Notes: a model not told the origin generated them from the letters alone. A DNA stretch of 64,000 nt from a bacterium (GCA_020849855.1 JADZFO010000015.1:101126-165125); one strand, 5' to 3'. Counted from the stretch's first letter, positions 34,257-42,132 are shown. Translations and numbers: made by a program.

Positions 34257-35417
34257 TCAGGCCCCCGCCGCTCCCTTGCCGATCAGCTCAACAATCTTCT
34301 GCGCGCCTTCCCACATGCTGGCCGCGAAGACCAGGGGCTTGCCGCAGTTGTCCAGGATCTCCTTGGCGATCTCCTCGCGGGTGCCCGTCAGGCGGATCAC
34401 GATCGGCACCTGCCGCGGCAGGGTGTCATAGGCTTCAACGATGCCCTTGGCCACCACATCGGTGCGGGTGATGCCGCCAAAGACGTTGATGAAGATGCCC
34501 TGCACATCCGGGTCGCGCAGGATGGCGCGCAGGCCCTTCTCCACACCCTCCTGGGTGGCGGAGCCGCCGAAGTCCAGGAAGTTGTTGGGGCTGCCGCCGG
34601 CGCGCTTGACCACATCCATGGTGGTCATCACCAGGCCCGCGCCGTTGCCGGCGATCCCCACATTGCCGCCGGGCAGGTGCACATAGGTCAGGCCCTCTTC
34701 CTTGGCCAGCTTCTCATACTCGTCCATGTCGGCGCCGGCCTCGCGCAGGCCCAGCAGCTCGGTCTGGCGGTAAAGCGCGTTGTCGTCGATGGTCATCTTG
34801 GCGTCGATCGCCAGCACCTGGCCGTCGGTGGTGATGCACAGGGGGTTGATCTCCGCCAGCTCGGCGTCAGAGCCGACATAGGCGCTGTAAAGCTTGCGGA
34901 TGATATCGCCCATCGCCTTGTGGTACTGCTTGTCGATCTTCGCCTCGAACATTGCCTGGCGGATCTGGAAGGGCTGCAGGCCGACCGTCGGGTCGATCAG
35001 CACCTTGGCGATCTTCTCCGGCGTGCTGGCCGCGACTTCCTCGATATCCACGCCGCCCGCCGCGCTGAGGATCAGCACGATGGAGGCGTCGTCGCGGCTG
35101 ATGGTGAAGCCGAGGTAGATCTCCTGGCCGATATCCACCGCATCGGCCACCAGCACCCGGTCGACGGTGAAGCCCTTGATGTCCATGCCCAGGATGGCGC
35201 TGGCCTTTTCAAAGGCCTCGTCGGGGTTGCCTGCCAGCTTGACGCCGCCGGCCTTGCCGCGCCCGCCGGTATGCACCTGGGCCTTGATCACGACCTGCTT
35301 GCCGATGCCGGCGGCGATGCTTTTCGCCTCCTCAGGGGTCCGGGCGACCTGGCCGGAGTTGGTCGGGATGCCATAGCTGGCCAGCAGATCGCGCGCCTGA
35401 TACTCATGGATCTTCAT
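34257..35417 (-). CDS. sucC: Succinate-CoA ligase (ADP/GDP-forming) beta subunit
   Basis: 386 residues, standard for SucC. The ATP-grasp domain starts MKIHEYQARDLLASYGIP and holds the Lys in VVIKAQVHTGGRGKAGGVK. The CoA-ligase domain has NVFGGITRTDVVAKGI and RLTGTREEIAKEIL. It makes nucleoside triphosphate from succinyl-CoA with the SucD alpha subunit, which is not adjacent, so the two subunits are encoded apart. The TCA role agrees with the aconitase at 16380. Confidence 0.95.
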   Translation of the reverse strand: MKIHEYQARDLLASYGIPTNSGQVARTPEEAKSIAAGIGKQVVIKAQVHTGGRGKAGGVKLAGNPDEAFEKASAILGMDIKGFTVDRVLVADAVDIGQEIYLGFTISRDDASIVLILSAAGGVDIEEVAASTPEKIAKVLIDPTVGLQPFQIRQAMFEAKIDKQYHKAMGDIIRKLYSAYVGSDAELAEINPLCITTDGQVLAIDAKMTIDDNALYRQTELLGLREAGADMDEYEKLAKEEGLTYVHLPGGNVGIAGNGAGLVMTTMDVVKRAGGSPNNFLDFGGSATQEGVEKGLRAILRDPDVQGIFINVFGGITRTDVVAKGIVEAYDTLPRQVPIVIRLTGTREEIAKEILDNCGKPLVFAASMWEGAQKIVELIGKGAAGA

Positions 35418-35591
35418 GGATAACCTCAGCCGCCGGTGGCGGGGAGAGGATTATAGACGCTGGCAGGCCCGGCCGGGAGGCCCAGCGGCCGCTGGGCTGG
35501 CGCCTGCCGGAAGCCTCGCCGCAAGCCTGGCGCGGTGACTGTGAAGCTTGCAGGACTGTGCAGGAGATCCGGCTGGCGGCTGGGCGGGGAC
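35418..35591. other. Intergenic region upstream of sucC
   Basis: 174 bases of GC-rich sequence with short inverted motifs (GGGAGGCCCAGCGGCCGCTGGGCTGGC). No coding region or clear promoter seen. Confidence 0.4.
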
Positions 35592-35785
35592 GCGGCGGGG
35601 TTTTAACCTTTGGGCCTGATTTTGCACGTGGAAGACTGTTTTCCAGCCAGGGCCCCGCGGGGCTGGCTTTTAACCTGGGGGCCGGATTTCCAACGTCTGA
35701 ATCTTCTTTGCAACCCCCGGCGGGCTGGGATTTAACCTGCAGGGGCGATTTATCACCGAGAATCAGGCTTTTGAAATCCGCACCC
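35592..35785. repeat. Three imperfect tandem repeats of about 64 bp
   Basis: Units begin near 35592, 35656 and 35720. Each follows the pattern GCGGG(G/C)TGG, then TTTAACCTG, GGGCCGATTT, a variable middle, and a run ending near TTTTGCAACCC. Similarity is by eye, perhaps 65-70%. Open frames over it on both strands look like products of GC-rich repeat sequence rather than genes. Confidence 0.65.
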
Positions 35786-36100
35786 GCTGCTGATTTGTTT
35801 TTTGCAGCGTTAGCCGGGACAGCGCAGCTCACTGCCGCGCGGGCCGCAGGCCGGGGCGCGCGGGCCGCCGCCGGCGCAGGGTAAGGCTGCAGTAGCCTGC
35901 AAGTGAAACTGGGTAAGGCTGCGGTGTGACAGAGCACGGCAGCTATGGATACCCCGTGAACAGTGTATTTATTTTACAGAAGGCAGAAAAATACAAAATA
36001 ACATGCAGGGGTTGATAGCGGGCGGCCTGCGGCTTCTTTCTTTGTTTCTTCGTGCCGTTGTGATTCAGGAAGAATCAACCAAAAAGGCGCAAAGGCACTA
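35786..36100. other. Intergenic stretch with an A+T-rich patch and a foldback
   Basis: No convincing gene. An A+T-rich patch (about 35962-36004) precedes a foldback at about 36036-36106: CTTTGTTTCTTCGTGCC faces GGCGCAAAGGCACTAAG. A related foldback occurs at 37445-37507. Confidence 0.5.
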
Positions 36101-36159
36101 AGAAAGCCGGGGAACAGGGCAGGGCGGCAGACTCCCGCAGGGGCGGGACATGTTCGACC
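36101..36159 (+). repeat. Copy 1 of a dispersed 59-bp direct repeat
   Basis: Begins GAAAGCCGGGGAACAGGGCA and ends GGGGCGGGACATG plus TTCGACC. Copy 2 is at 37502-37560 with only a few differences. A partial copy 3, matching the second half, is at 38706-38753. Copies 1 and 2 follow the Cxx-AAAG foldbacks. Confidence 0.85.
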
Positions 36160-36256
36160 CGTCCCTGGAGCGCCAGCCATGGGCTGGCGTCGGGATGACG
36201 CCAGACTATGTCTGGCGCCCCCAGCCGGGCGCACCCAGTCGGAGGGCGGCCCAGTC

Positions 36257-36350
36257 GGAACGCCGGCTTTAGGCGGCATCTCTTCTTGTCGGAACGCCGG
36301 CTTTAGCCGGCATCTTCTTCTTGTCGGAGCGCGGGCACCCTGCCCGCATC
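36257..36350. repeat. Three palindromic elements of the GCGCTCC-tailed family
   Basis: Elements at about 36257-36280, 36291-36314 and 36326-36350. Arms (read on the minus strand) are GCCGCC/AAAGCCGGC (imperfect), GCCGGCT/AGCCGGC and GCGGGCA/TGCCCGC, with loops of 2-4 bases, each followed by G(C/T)TCCGACAAG. The constant flanks match those of the tandem array at 15291. Confidence 0.85.
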
Positions 36351-36643
36351 CGCCATCCGCCGCCCGCCATGGCATGACTTCTCTCCGAACTGCGCAGCAA
36401 CGGAGGCCGCGCTCAGCGCTGCGCGCATCGCACGGAAGGAATGCGGCTGCGCCGCCTTCCTCGTGTAGGGCCGCACGGATGTGCGCCCGTCTGGCGGACA
36501 TGCCGCCTCGCGCAATCGCTCGCCGGGCTGGCAGAAGTGGCGTTGCTCCCAGTTCTGCCGCCCCAGTGCATCCAGCTTGTAACTGACCTTGTTGTGTTAG
36601 ATGCAAGCCACTGTGGTTAGGAGTGAAAAGCCAGGCGAGTGCG

Positions 36644-37252
36644 TCAGTGCATTCTTGTGCTCAACTTCACTGGAAGGACATAAAGGATGAGTGTTCCATG
36701 CTTACTGCTAATCGGGTTTTCCAGCACTACATAGATCGTTCCATTACCGGCACGGACTTGTTGTTGTGCCCGTACAGTAAGCTGATCCACAGGAACGGTA
36801 ATCCGTGAGCCGCTCATCCACGTATCAAGATCATGTCGAGACAAGGATGGAGCCAGATCGTCTTGTCCTAGTTTAGATTGTGATGCTGAGGTCGCAAGAT
36901 CAAGTACTGTCAATTCTGAGGTCCCAGAAAACAGCCTTCCCCTCGATACACTGAGCTGATTGGTCAAATCGGTGCTAACTCGTCCGTCACTACCGGCGGT
37001 TACAATGATTGCTGTAGCATCCCTCGGCCCCATTGACCCTCGACGCAATACCATAACGATATCGCTGCCATCAATATGAGCCGATTTCAAGACCGTAGGG
37101 CCGTCAGCGCACGACATTGCGATCAAGGCAATGCTCACGAGTGCTAATACCCTATGCCCCAGGCTGCGCGGCGCAGCCGCGACCTTCCGTGCGGAGCGCA
37201 GCGAGGCGCGGCCTCTGGAGCAAAGCTGCCGGCTGAGCTGGGCAGTGGACAT
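36644..37252 (-). CDS. Hypothetical lipoprotein-like protein, 5' end unclear
   Basis: The reliable part begins at a signal-like stretch LGHRVLALVSIALIAMSC-ADG (lipobox-like Cys), followed by about 155 residues of soluble domain with lower GC than the surroundings. The frame stays open upstream to 37369, but that part is made of palindromic and Arg-rich repeat sequence. The ATG at 37252 is one option; a GTG just before the signal core is another but leaves it very short. The original 5' end may have been replaced by repeats, so this could be a decaying gene. No family recognised. Confidence 0.5.
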   Translation of the reverse strand: MSTAQLSRQLCSRGRASLRSARKVAAAPRSLGHRVLALVSIALIAMSCADGPTVLKSAHIDGSDIVMVLRRGSMGPRDATAIIVTAGSDGRVSTDLTNQLSVSRGRLFSGTSELTVLDLATSASQSKLGQDDLAPSLSRHDLDTWMSGSRITVPVDQLTVRAQQQVRAGNGTIYVVLENPISSKHGTLILYVLPVKLSTRMH

Positions 37253-37283
37253 CTGGGGCGATTGTAACGCGCGGGGAGAGAGG

Positions 37284-37403
37284 GATGCGGACAGGGTGTC
37301 CGCGCTCCGGGGTAGGGCCGGCTTGCAGCCGGCGTTCCCAGGAGGATGGGACCAGCCACACCCCTGCAAGACAGAAGATACGGGACTATTGTCCCGCGCT
37401 CCA
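37284..37403. repeat. Three palindromic elements of the GCGCTCC-tailed family
   Basis: 37284-37308: GCGGACA/TGTCCGC with loop GGG and tail GCTCC. 37317-37338: GCCGGCT/AGCCGGC with loop TGC and tail GTTCC. 37379-37403: CGGGAC/GTCCCG with loop TATT and tail CGCTCC. Arms differ between elements but each stays self-complementary. Confidence 0.85.
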
Positions 37404-37444
37404 TGAGAATGCGGCTGACATAACTCGGCGCTGGCTCAGATTCT

Positions 37445-37507
37445 TCCTTTGTGTCCTTCGTGTCCTGGTGGTTCAGGATTGTTTGACCACAAAGGCACAA
37501 AGAAAGC
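37445..37507. repeat. CTTTGTG foldback element
   Basis: TTTGTGTCCTTCGTG on the left faces CACAAAGGCACAAAG on the right around GGTGGTTCAGGATTG. A diverged copy is at 36036-36106. It looks like a short non-autonomous element; such CTTTGTG-type dispersed sequences are known in several phyla. Confidence 0.65.
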
Positions 37508-37560
37508 CGGGGAACAGGGCAGGGTGGCAGGCTCCCGCAGGGGCGGGACATGCTCGGCCG
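37502..37560 (+). repeat. Copy 2 of the 59-bp direct repeat
   Basis: Starts GAAAGCCGGGGAACAGGGCA like copy 1 at 36101-36159; the only differences I see are a few transitions. It directly follows the CTTTGTG foldback, as copy 1 does, so foldback and direct repeat form one composite unit. Confidence 0.85.
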
Positions 37561-37568
37561 AACCTAAT

Positions 37569-37725
37569 AATGCAGGCACGGATGCCTGCGCTCCGGTTCT
37601 GCAGCTCCGTTTCGGCAGATAGACCGCGGGCGCGCTCCACGCGCCCCTGCGAAGAATGCAGGCACGGATGCCTGCGCTCCGGTTCTGTAGCTCCGTTTCG
37701 GCAGATGGTACGCGGGCGCGCTCCA
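37569..37725 (+). repeat. Two direct repeats of about 71 bp with internal palindromes
   Basis: Copies at 37569-37639 and 37655-37725, 86 bases apart and nearly identical. Each begins with the palindrome AATGCAGGCA-CGGA-TGCCTGC plus GCTCCGGTTCTG, then CTCCGTTTCGGCAGAT and CGCGGGCGCGCTCCA. Confidence 0.9.
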
Positions 37726-37810
37726 GGTTACGCCGGCCAAAGGAGTCCTTTGGATGTTTCTTGATGGTAGTCGCATAACATTGGCAGTTAGTAAGTAAGC
37801 AATTGCATTG
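37726..37810. other. Intergenic sequence downstream of the 37811-38473 gene
   Basis: 85 bases, A+T-richer than the repeats before it. No gene or clear terminator seen. Confidence 0.4.
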
Positions 37811-38473
37811 CTAAGGAAACAAATCCTTTAACCTCTCAAATCGAGGTCGACGCAAAAGTACGACTCTGCTACAGCTCTCTCCGTAAATCACTATAAATGC
37901 CTGACCGTCCTCTAAATCTTGAACCACATCCTTCCCTAAAGTCACCTTGTCAAGTACTATCCTTTCGCTTGTGCGCTTCAATCTACTCAGCTCTAAGTCT
38001 ACTCGTCCTCCGTAATGCTGTCGTCCAGCCAGATACTCCTCTCGTGAAAAATGAGTACCAATGTATGGACTGGAATCCGGTCCAAGAATGAACCAGTCTC
38101 TTGTTGAGTTGCATGAGGCCCAGAGTATCTCGTACATGATGCCATCGATAATAACTCCATGCTGGTAGAGTGATTCAAAGCGATAACTCATCCCTTTCTC
38201 TCTAGGTGGCAATGTACCCCTTAAGATCATAACTGAATCTACCTTGCTGAACAAGTCCGGATATACTGATCGTACCTCAATAGTGTCGGGCAAACTACTT
38301 CCCCAAATTTTTCTGTCCAGGGTCTTTAGGAAGACTCCCCTAAAAGTCAAATCGCTAGCAGGTTGGTCAAAATACACCGTACGAGTTGTATTCAACTTGA
38401 TGCACCAGGCAACAAAGAGCAATACCAATAATGATAGAATTAGCCTAAGATGCTTGGTAAGTGTGGTCTTCAT
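37811..38473 (-). CDS. Hypothetical single-pass membrane protein, low GC
   Basis: 220 residues: a short basic N-terminus, one membrane segment (about 9-24, LRLILSLLVLLFVAWC), then an extracytoplasmic domain of about 190 residues. GC is near 45% by eye, far below the window average, and repeats flank both sides. No family recognised. Foreign origin is plausible. Confidence 0.65.
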   Translation of the reverse strand: MKTTLTKHLRLILSLLVLLFVAWCIKLNTTRTVYFDQPASDLTFRGVFLKTLDRKIWGSSLPDTIEVRSVYPDLFSKVDSVMILRGTLPPREKGMSYRFESLYQHGVIIDGIMYEILWASCNSTRDWFILGPDSSPYIGTHFSREEYLAGRQHYGGRVDLELSRLKRTSERIVLDKVTLGKDVVQDLEDGQAFIVIYGESCSRVVLLRRPRFERLKDLFP

Positions 38474-38648
38474 TTTGCGCTCGTTGCTCGAATACGAACT
38501 TTAACACCACATTCTCCAGTGCGGCTGTCAGTCGCCGACGGCTTGGTAGATGCCCAGCTCATCAGGGCCAAGCTTGTGGCGCCCGCGTTCATGTCTAGAT
38601 CATAGCGCGCGGATGCGCTTTATATGAGTGGTGCGGCCGCCAGGAAAG
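38474..38648. other. Intergenic stretch upstream of the low-GC gene
   Basis: No gene seen. The first 40 bases are A+T-rich and probably contain the promoter of the 37811-38473 gene, but I cannot pick a convincing -10/-35 pair. Confidence 0.35.
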
Positions 38649-38856
38649 AATGCAGGCATGGGTGCCTGCGCTCCGGTTCTGTACGATGTCTCGGAAAGTT
38701 AGACGGGGGCGGCAGACTCCCGGAAGGGCGGGACATGCTCGGCCCAACCTAAAGAATGCAGGCAAGTGTGTCCGCGCTCCATGAGAATGCGAACTGAAGA
38801 ATGCGGACTAAAGTCCGCGCTCCCAGTGAAGAACGCCGGCACAGATGCCAGCGCTC
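38649..38856. repeat. Cluster of four palindromic elements plus a partial direct repeat
   Basis: 38649-38673: GCAGGCA/TGCCTGC. 38757-38780: a hybrid with GCAGGCA on the left but TGTCCGC on the right, so the arms do not pair. 38800-38823: GCGGACT/AGTCCGC. 38831-38856: GCCGGCA/TGCCAGC (one mismatch). All carry GCTCC tails. Between the first two lies a partial copy (38706-38753) of the 59-bp repeat. Confidence 0.85.
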
Positions 38857-39087
38857 CGGTTCTGTACGCGGGCTCGGAGGTCTGTGCTGCGCTTCTGCAG
38901 CAGGCCTCGGTGAATCGAGCCCTGGCCTCTGGAGGCCCGGCAGGGGGCCCTTGCCTGTGCTACAATTTCCCTTCCCCGGCCGAGGCTGGGCCGCGCGTTT
39001 GCGCGCACAGAACTGGATTATTGGCGGCGCCGTGAAGCCTGAACAGACTACGTTGCTCTGGCTGCCGCTTGGAGGAGCAGTAGGACT
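38857..39087 (+). promoter_or_regulatory. Leader region of the rpmH operon
   Basis: The only promoter-like signal is an extended -10, TGTGCTACAAT, at about 38958-38968, without a good -35. No DnaA boxes or A+T-rich unwinding sequence are seen, so an origin of replication is not supported here. GGAGGAG and AGGA motifs precede the rpmH ATG. Confidence 0.4.
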
Positions 39088-39222
39088 ATGAAGCGGACCT
39101 GGCAACCCAAGAAGCGCCGCCGTGTGCGCGTGCACGGCTTTCTCAAGCGCATGAGCAGCCCCGGCGGGCGCAATGTGATCAACGCGCGCCGCGCCCGCGG
39201 CCGCAAGCGCCTCGCCCTCTAG
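39088..39222 (+). CDS. rpmH: 50S ribosomal protein L34
   Basis: 44 residues, almost all basic: [20 protein letters not shown], then [20 protein letters not shown] and RLAL. This is the canonical L34 sequence pattern and length. Its stop TAG is directly followed by the rnpA start, giving the conserved rpmH-rnpA-yidD-yidC-khpB order. Confidence 0.97.
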   Translation: MKRTWQPKKRRRVRVHGFLKRMSSPGGRNVINARRARGRKRLAL

Positions 39223-39573
39223 TTGGCCCTGGTCAGCCTGCGCGGCCGCTGGGAATTCAAACGGGTTCTGGGCGGCGGGCAAAGCCGGCGCAGCGGCGTC
39301 TTGAAAACTCTCTGGCAGCCCAATGACCTGGGCTCCAACCGTTATGGCATCGCGGTGACGACCGCCTGCGGCAAAGCCGTGGTGCGCAACCGGATCCGCC
39401 GCTGGGCCAGAGAGCTGCTCAGACGCTGGGAAAGCCAGCTTGACGCAGGCTATGACATCGTGATCCTGGTCAACCGCAGCGACGCTGGGGAGAGCTTCCA
39501 GAGCTTCGCGGCGGACCTGGCGGGGGCCCTGAGGGCGGCCCGCCTTACGGGAGAGAAGCTTGCCTGCAGCTAA
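39223..39573 (+). CDS. rnpA: Ribonuclease P protein component
   Basis: 116 residues. The protein subunit helps RNase P RNA trim tRNA precursors. The signature helix [16 protein letters not shown] (about 53-68, RNR motif) is present, as is the central cleft strand [15 protein letters not shown]. The N-terminus is shorter than usual and begins at TTG immediately after the rpmH stop, implying translational coupling. It overlaps yidD by 14 bases. Confidence 0.94.
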   Translation: MALVSLRGRWEFKRVLGGGQSRRSGVLKTLWQPNDLGSNRYGIAVTTACGKAVVRNRIRRWARELLRRWESQLDAGYDIVILVNRSDAGESFQSFAADLAGALRAARLTGEKLACS

Positions 39574-39808
39574 GGCAGTTCAATGGGTCATCAGCATCCC
39601 AAAGATGCTGTTGATCGCTGCGCTGCTGTTCTACCGGCGCTGGATCAGCCCCCTGGCCCCGCCGAGCTGCCGCTTCACCCCCACCTGCTCACGTTACGGA
39701 GTGGACGCCCTGCGGCGCTATGGGGCGCTGAAGGGGTCCTGGCTTGCACTGTGGCGCGTGCTGCGCTGTAATCCCTGGACCAAGGGAGGGTATGACCCTC
39801 TCTTATGA
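39560..39808 (+). CDS. yidD: Membrane protein insertion efficiency factor YidD
   Basis: 82 residues starting at TTG. The family core is visible: [20 protein letters not shown], then [32 protein letters not shown]. YidD is a small membrane-associated protein that aids YidC-dependent insertion. It overlaps both rnpA (14 bases) and yidC (ATGA). Confidence 0.95.
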   Translation: MPAAKAVQWVISIPKMLLIAALLFYRRWISPLAPPSCRFTPTCSRYGVDALRRYGALKGSWLALWRVLRCNPWTKGGYDPLL

Positions 39809-41025
39809 GAGAGCTGTTGCCAATGCTGGATTTACTGACCGGACTGCAAGGCCTGGTGCCCCGCGCCTATGCCTTCCTGCTGCTGCAGAGCAATGACCTG
39901 CTCAGCAAGGGCGTGGGCGGCAGCCACGACCTGAAGCCGGACCTGCAGGCCTATGGCGGCTTCACCGGCATGTTCGCCCAGGTCTTCCTGATCGCCATCA
40001 CCATGATCGGCGGCGCCGTGCACAACTATGGCCTGGCGATCATCTTCACCTGCCTGCTGGTGCGCATCATGCTGCTGCCCCTGACGCGCCAGCAGATCAA
40101 CGGCATGAAGCTGATGCAGGCCCTGCAGCCGGTGCAGAAGGAGATCCAGCGCTTCTACCCGAACAAGCAGGACCAGAACGCCAAGCTGATGGAGCTGTAC
40201 CAGACCTATAAGATCAACCCGCTGGCCTCCTGCCTGCCGATGCTGATCCAGCTCCCGATCCTTTTTGGCGTCTACCGCGCGCTGTATGACCCCAGCTTCG
40301 CCGGCAAGAGCTTCCTGGGCATCCAGCTGCTCTTTCCCGTCGAGCTGACCCTGCCGCGCAGCTATGGCATCGGCCCGGACCTGCCGGACATCATTGATGT
40401 CACGGTGGCCCAGCTGAATCTCTACTCGCAGATCTGGCACATCCCGGCCAACATCCCCCTGCTGGGCGGGCACTTTGTGTACTGGCCGGCCCTGGGCCTC
40501 GTGGTGCTTTACGTCATCTCCAGCCTGTGGATGCAGCGGACGATGAAGAAGGTGAACCAGCCTGACCCGGACTTCGAGCGCGAGTTCAAGGATGAGATGA
40601 AGTCCAGCGGGCCGGTGGCCGACGACCCCAACGACATGGCCAAGCAGATGCAGCGCCAGATGGGCTTCATGAACATCATGATCCTGGTCTTCGCCTTCTT
40701 CTTCTCGGCCGGTGCGCTGATTTACTTCATCGTGCAGAACGCCGCCATGTCGCTGGAATACACCCTGCTGTCCAAGGGCATCAACTCGCACTTCAACGCC
40801 AAGGAAATGAAGGCCTTTATCCGCCGTCCCCCGCCACCGATCGGCGGCCCCGGCGGCCCGGTTCCCCCGCCCGCGCCTGCGGGCAAGCCCAAGGGCGACG
40901 GTCCCAAACCGCTGCCCCCCTCCAGCAACGGTAAACCACTGGAGGTCGATGAACCCGGCATCGAGGTGTCTGATACCGAGCTGCTGGGCGACAAGCGGCC
41001 CCAGAAGAAAAGAAGGAAGCGATGA
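39805..41025 (+). CDS. yidC: Membrane protein insertase YidC
   Basis: 406 residues, lacking the large periplasmic P1 domain of gammaproteobacteria and so closer to the Gram-positive/short type. The conserved transmembrane core begins at [20 protein letters not shown] (hydrophilic-groove Arg) and includes [20 protein letters not shown] and [20 protein letters not shown]. The C-terminus is a long Pro/Gly-rich and finally basic tail (RPQKKRRKR), probably ribosome-facing. The start overlaps yidD by 4 bases. Confidence 0.95.
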   Translation: MRELLPMLDLLTGLQGLVPRAYAFLLLQSNDLLSKGVGGSHDLKPDLQAYGGFTGMFAQVFLIAITMIGGAVHNYGLAIIFTCLLVRIMLLPLTRQQINGMKLMQALQPVQKEIQRFYPNKQDQNAKLMELYQTYKINPLASCLPMLIQLPILFGVYRALYDPSFAGKSFLGIQLLFPVELTLPRSYGIGPDLPDIIDVTVAQLNLYSQIWHIPANIPLLGGHFVYWPALGLVVLYVISSLWMQRTMKKVNQPDPDFEREFKDEMKSSGPVADDPNDMAKQMQRQMGFMNIMILVFAFFFSAGALIYFIVQNAAMSLEYTLLSKGINSHFNAKEMKAFIRRPPPPIGGPGGPVPPPAPAGKPKGDGPKPLPPSSNGKPLEVDEPGIEVSDTELLGDKRPQKKRRKR

Positions 41026-41663
41026 GCAGCAACGCTGGTGAGTTCATTTCGGAGATGACCCGCTTCGAGGCGAGCGGGAAGGACGGCTACGAGCTGCGCA
41101 ACCGCCTGCTTGAGCAGGCCGGCGGCCAGGAGCTGTACTTCCAGGAAAGCGCCGACGAAGAGGGTAACCTGACCGTCTACGGCTGGCTCCGGACCCAGGT
41201 CATGGACCTGATCTATGAGCTGTCCTACCTGGTGGTCAAGCTGGTCGATGACCGGGCGATGCTGAAGGTCAAGAGCAACCGCTCGGTGACCGACTTCTTC
41301 GTCATCATCCAGTCGCGCAAGGGCGGCGCCTACATCGGCCGGCATGGCCAGACCCTGGATGCGGCGGAGGGCCTGATCGCTTTCCTGGTCAGCCGCAAGT
41401 TCCCGATGAAGGTCAGCATCAACGTGGACGTGGACAACTACCGCCGCAAGCGGGCGACCCAGCTGGAGAGCCTGATCAAGCGCGTGGTGCGGGATATCGA
41501 GCGCGACCACCGCGAGCGCAAGCTGCCCGGCCTGCTGCCCAAGGAGCGCAAGTTCATCCACCAGTACTTCACGAACCACCCTTACCTGACCACCGAGTCG
41601 AAGGGTGAGGGCATCGAGCGCACGCTGTACATCCTGCCGCGCACGGACATCGTGGAGGAGTAA
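41022..41663 (+). CDS. khpB: RNA-binding protein KhpB (Jag)
   Basis: 213 residues. A Jag-type N-terminal segment (about 1-60) precedes a KH domain with GGAYIGRHGQTLDAAEGL (about 100-117) and an R3H domain with ERKFIHQYFTNHPYLTTESK (about 169-188). KhpB binds many RNAs with KhpA and affects division and envelope genes in other bacteria. Its ATG overlaps the yidC stop (ATGA). Confidence 0.94.
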   Translation: MSSNAGEFISEMTRFEASGKDGYELRNRLLEQAGGQELYFQESADEEGNLTVYGWLRTQVMDLIYELSYLVVKLVDDRAMLKVKSNRSVTDFFVIIQSRKGGAYIGRHGQTLDAAEGLIAFLVSRKFPMKVSINVDVDNYRRKRATQLESLIKRVVRDIERDHRERKLPGLLPKERKFIHQYFTNHPYLTTESKGEGIERTLYILPRTDIVEE

Positions 41664-41873
41664 ATGGAACCCAGAAGCCCCAGGGTGCTGCGCCGCAGGC
41701 GCGGGCAGGGCGGGGTTATCCTCGGCCTCTGCGCCGGCTTCGGCGCGCACCTGGGGCTTGACCCCCTGATCATCCGCTTCGGCCTGCTGCTGCTGGCCCT
41801 GCTGAGCCCCGCCGGCCTGGCGGTGATACTTCTGTATGTGATCTTCGCCCTCTGCGTGCCGGTGGAGCAGTAA
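41664..41873 (+). CDS. PspC-domain protein
   Basis: 69 residues. The PspC pattern is RRRGQGGVILGLCAGFGAHL, GLDPLIIRFGLLLLALLSPA and a second hydrophobic part to the end. The ATG follows the khpB stop directly. In other bacteria PspC domains help sense membrane stress with PspA; a pspA gene lies 29 kb away at 12324. Confidence 0.9.
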   Translation: MEPRSPRVLRRRRGQGGVILGLCAGFGAHLGLDPLIIRFGLLLLALLSPAGLAVILLYVIFALCVPVEQ

Positions 41874-41881
41874 GCGCGCCA

Positions 41882-42028
41882 AGCCAAAGGCAGAGACGCA
41901 GCGGGCGCTGAGCCTGGATCGAGCTGATCCATCTGCTGCGAACTAACCTAGCGTACTTGCTGCTAACTCCCAGGCCCCATTGGATCTCTGCGCAGCTCTG
42001 CGTTCTCTGCGCCTCTGCGTTTGGATCT
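41882..42028. mobile_element. MITE-like element with imperfect 16-bp terminal inverted repeats
   Basis: The left end CCAAAGGCAGAGACGC faces the right end GCGCCTCTGCGTTTGG (14 of 16 pair). The right side also contains CTCTGCG repeats. No transposase inside; size about 147 bp. The CTCTGCG-type ends resemble sequences dispersed in several bacterial phyla (recall, not searched). Confidence 0.65.
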
Positions 42029-42033
42029 TGAAG

Positions 42034-42126
42034 GGAAGCCGGGCGCACTCTGTGCGCCCCTACAGGGAGCCGGGCGCACTCTTTGCGCCCCTACAGGGAG
42101 CCGGGCGCACTCTGTGCGCCCCTACG
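42034..42126. repeat. Three tandem 31-bp palindromic units
   Basis: Units at 42034-42064, 42065-42095 and 42096-42126: GGGAGCCGGGCGCAC-TCT-GTGCGCCC with tail CTACA. Unit 2 has TTTGCGCCC, breaking one pair. The GGGC...GCCCCTACAGGG frame recurs inside carB at 53440-53510. Confidence 0.93.
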
Positions 42127-42132
42127 GGGGCG

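Noticed and set aside
34209..35423. 404-codon plus-strand frame opposite sucC
   Set aside because: Low-complexity Gly/Ala/Leu/His product typical of an antisense frame; SucC is clear.
35404..35937. 177-codon minus-strand frame in the repeat upstream of sucC
   Set aside because: Composition and repetition reflect the 64-bp repeats; no ribosome site or known motif.
35974..36606. 210-codon minus-strand frame
   Set aside because: Built from palindromic and direct repeats; product is Arg/Pro/Ala-rich without a domain.
38474..39087. Replication origin upstream of rpmH
   Set aside because: Although dnaA/oriC often lie near rpmH, I see no TTATCCACA boxes or A+T-rich unwinding region, only GC-rich repeats.
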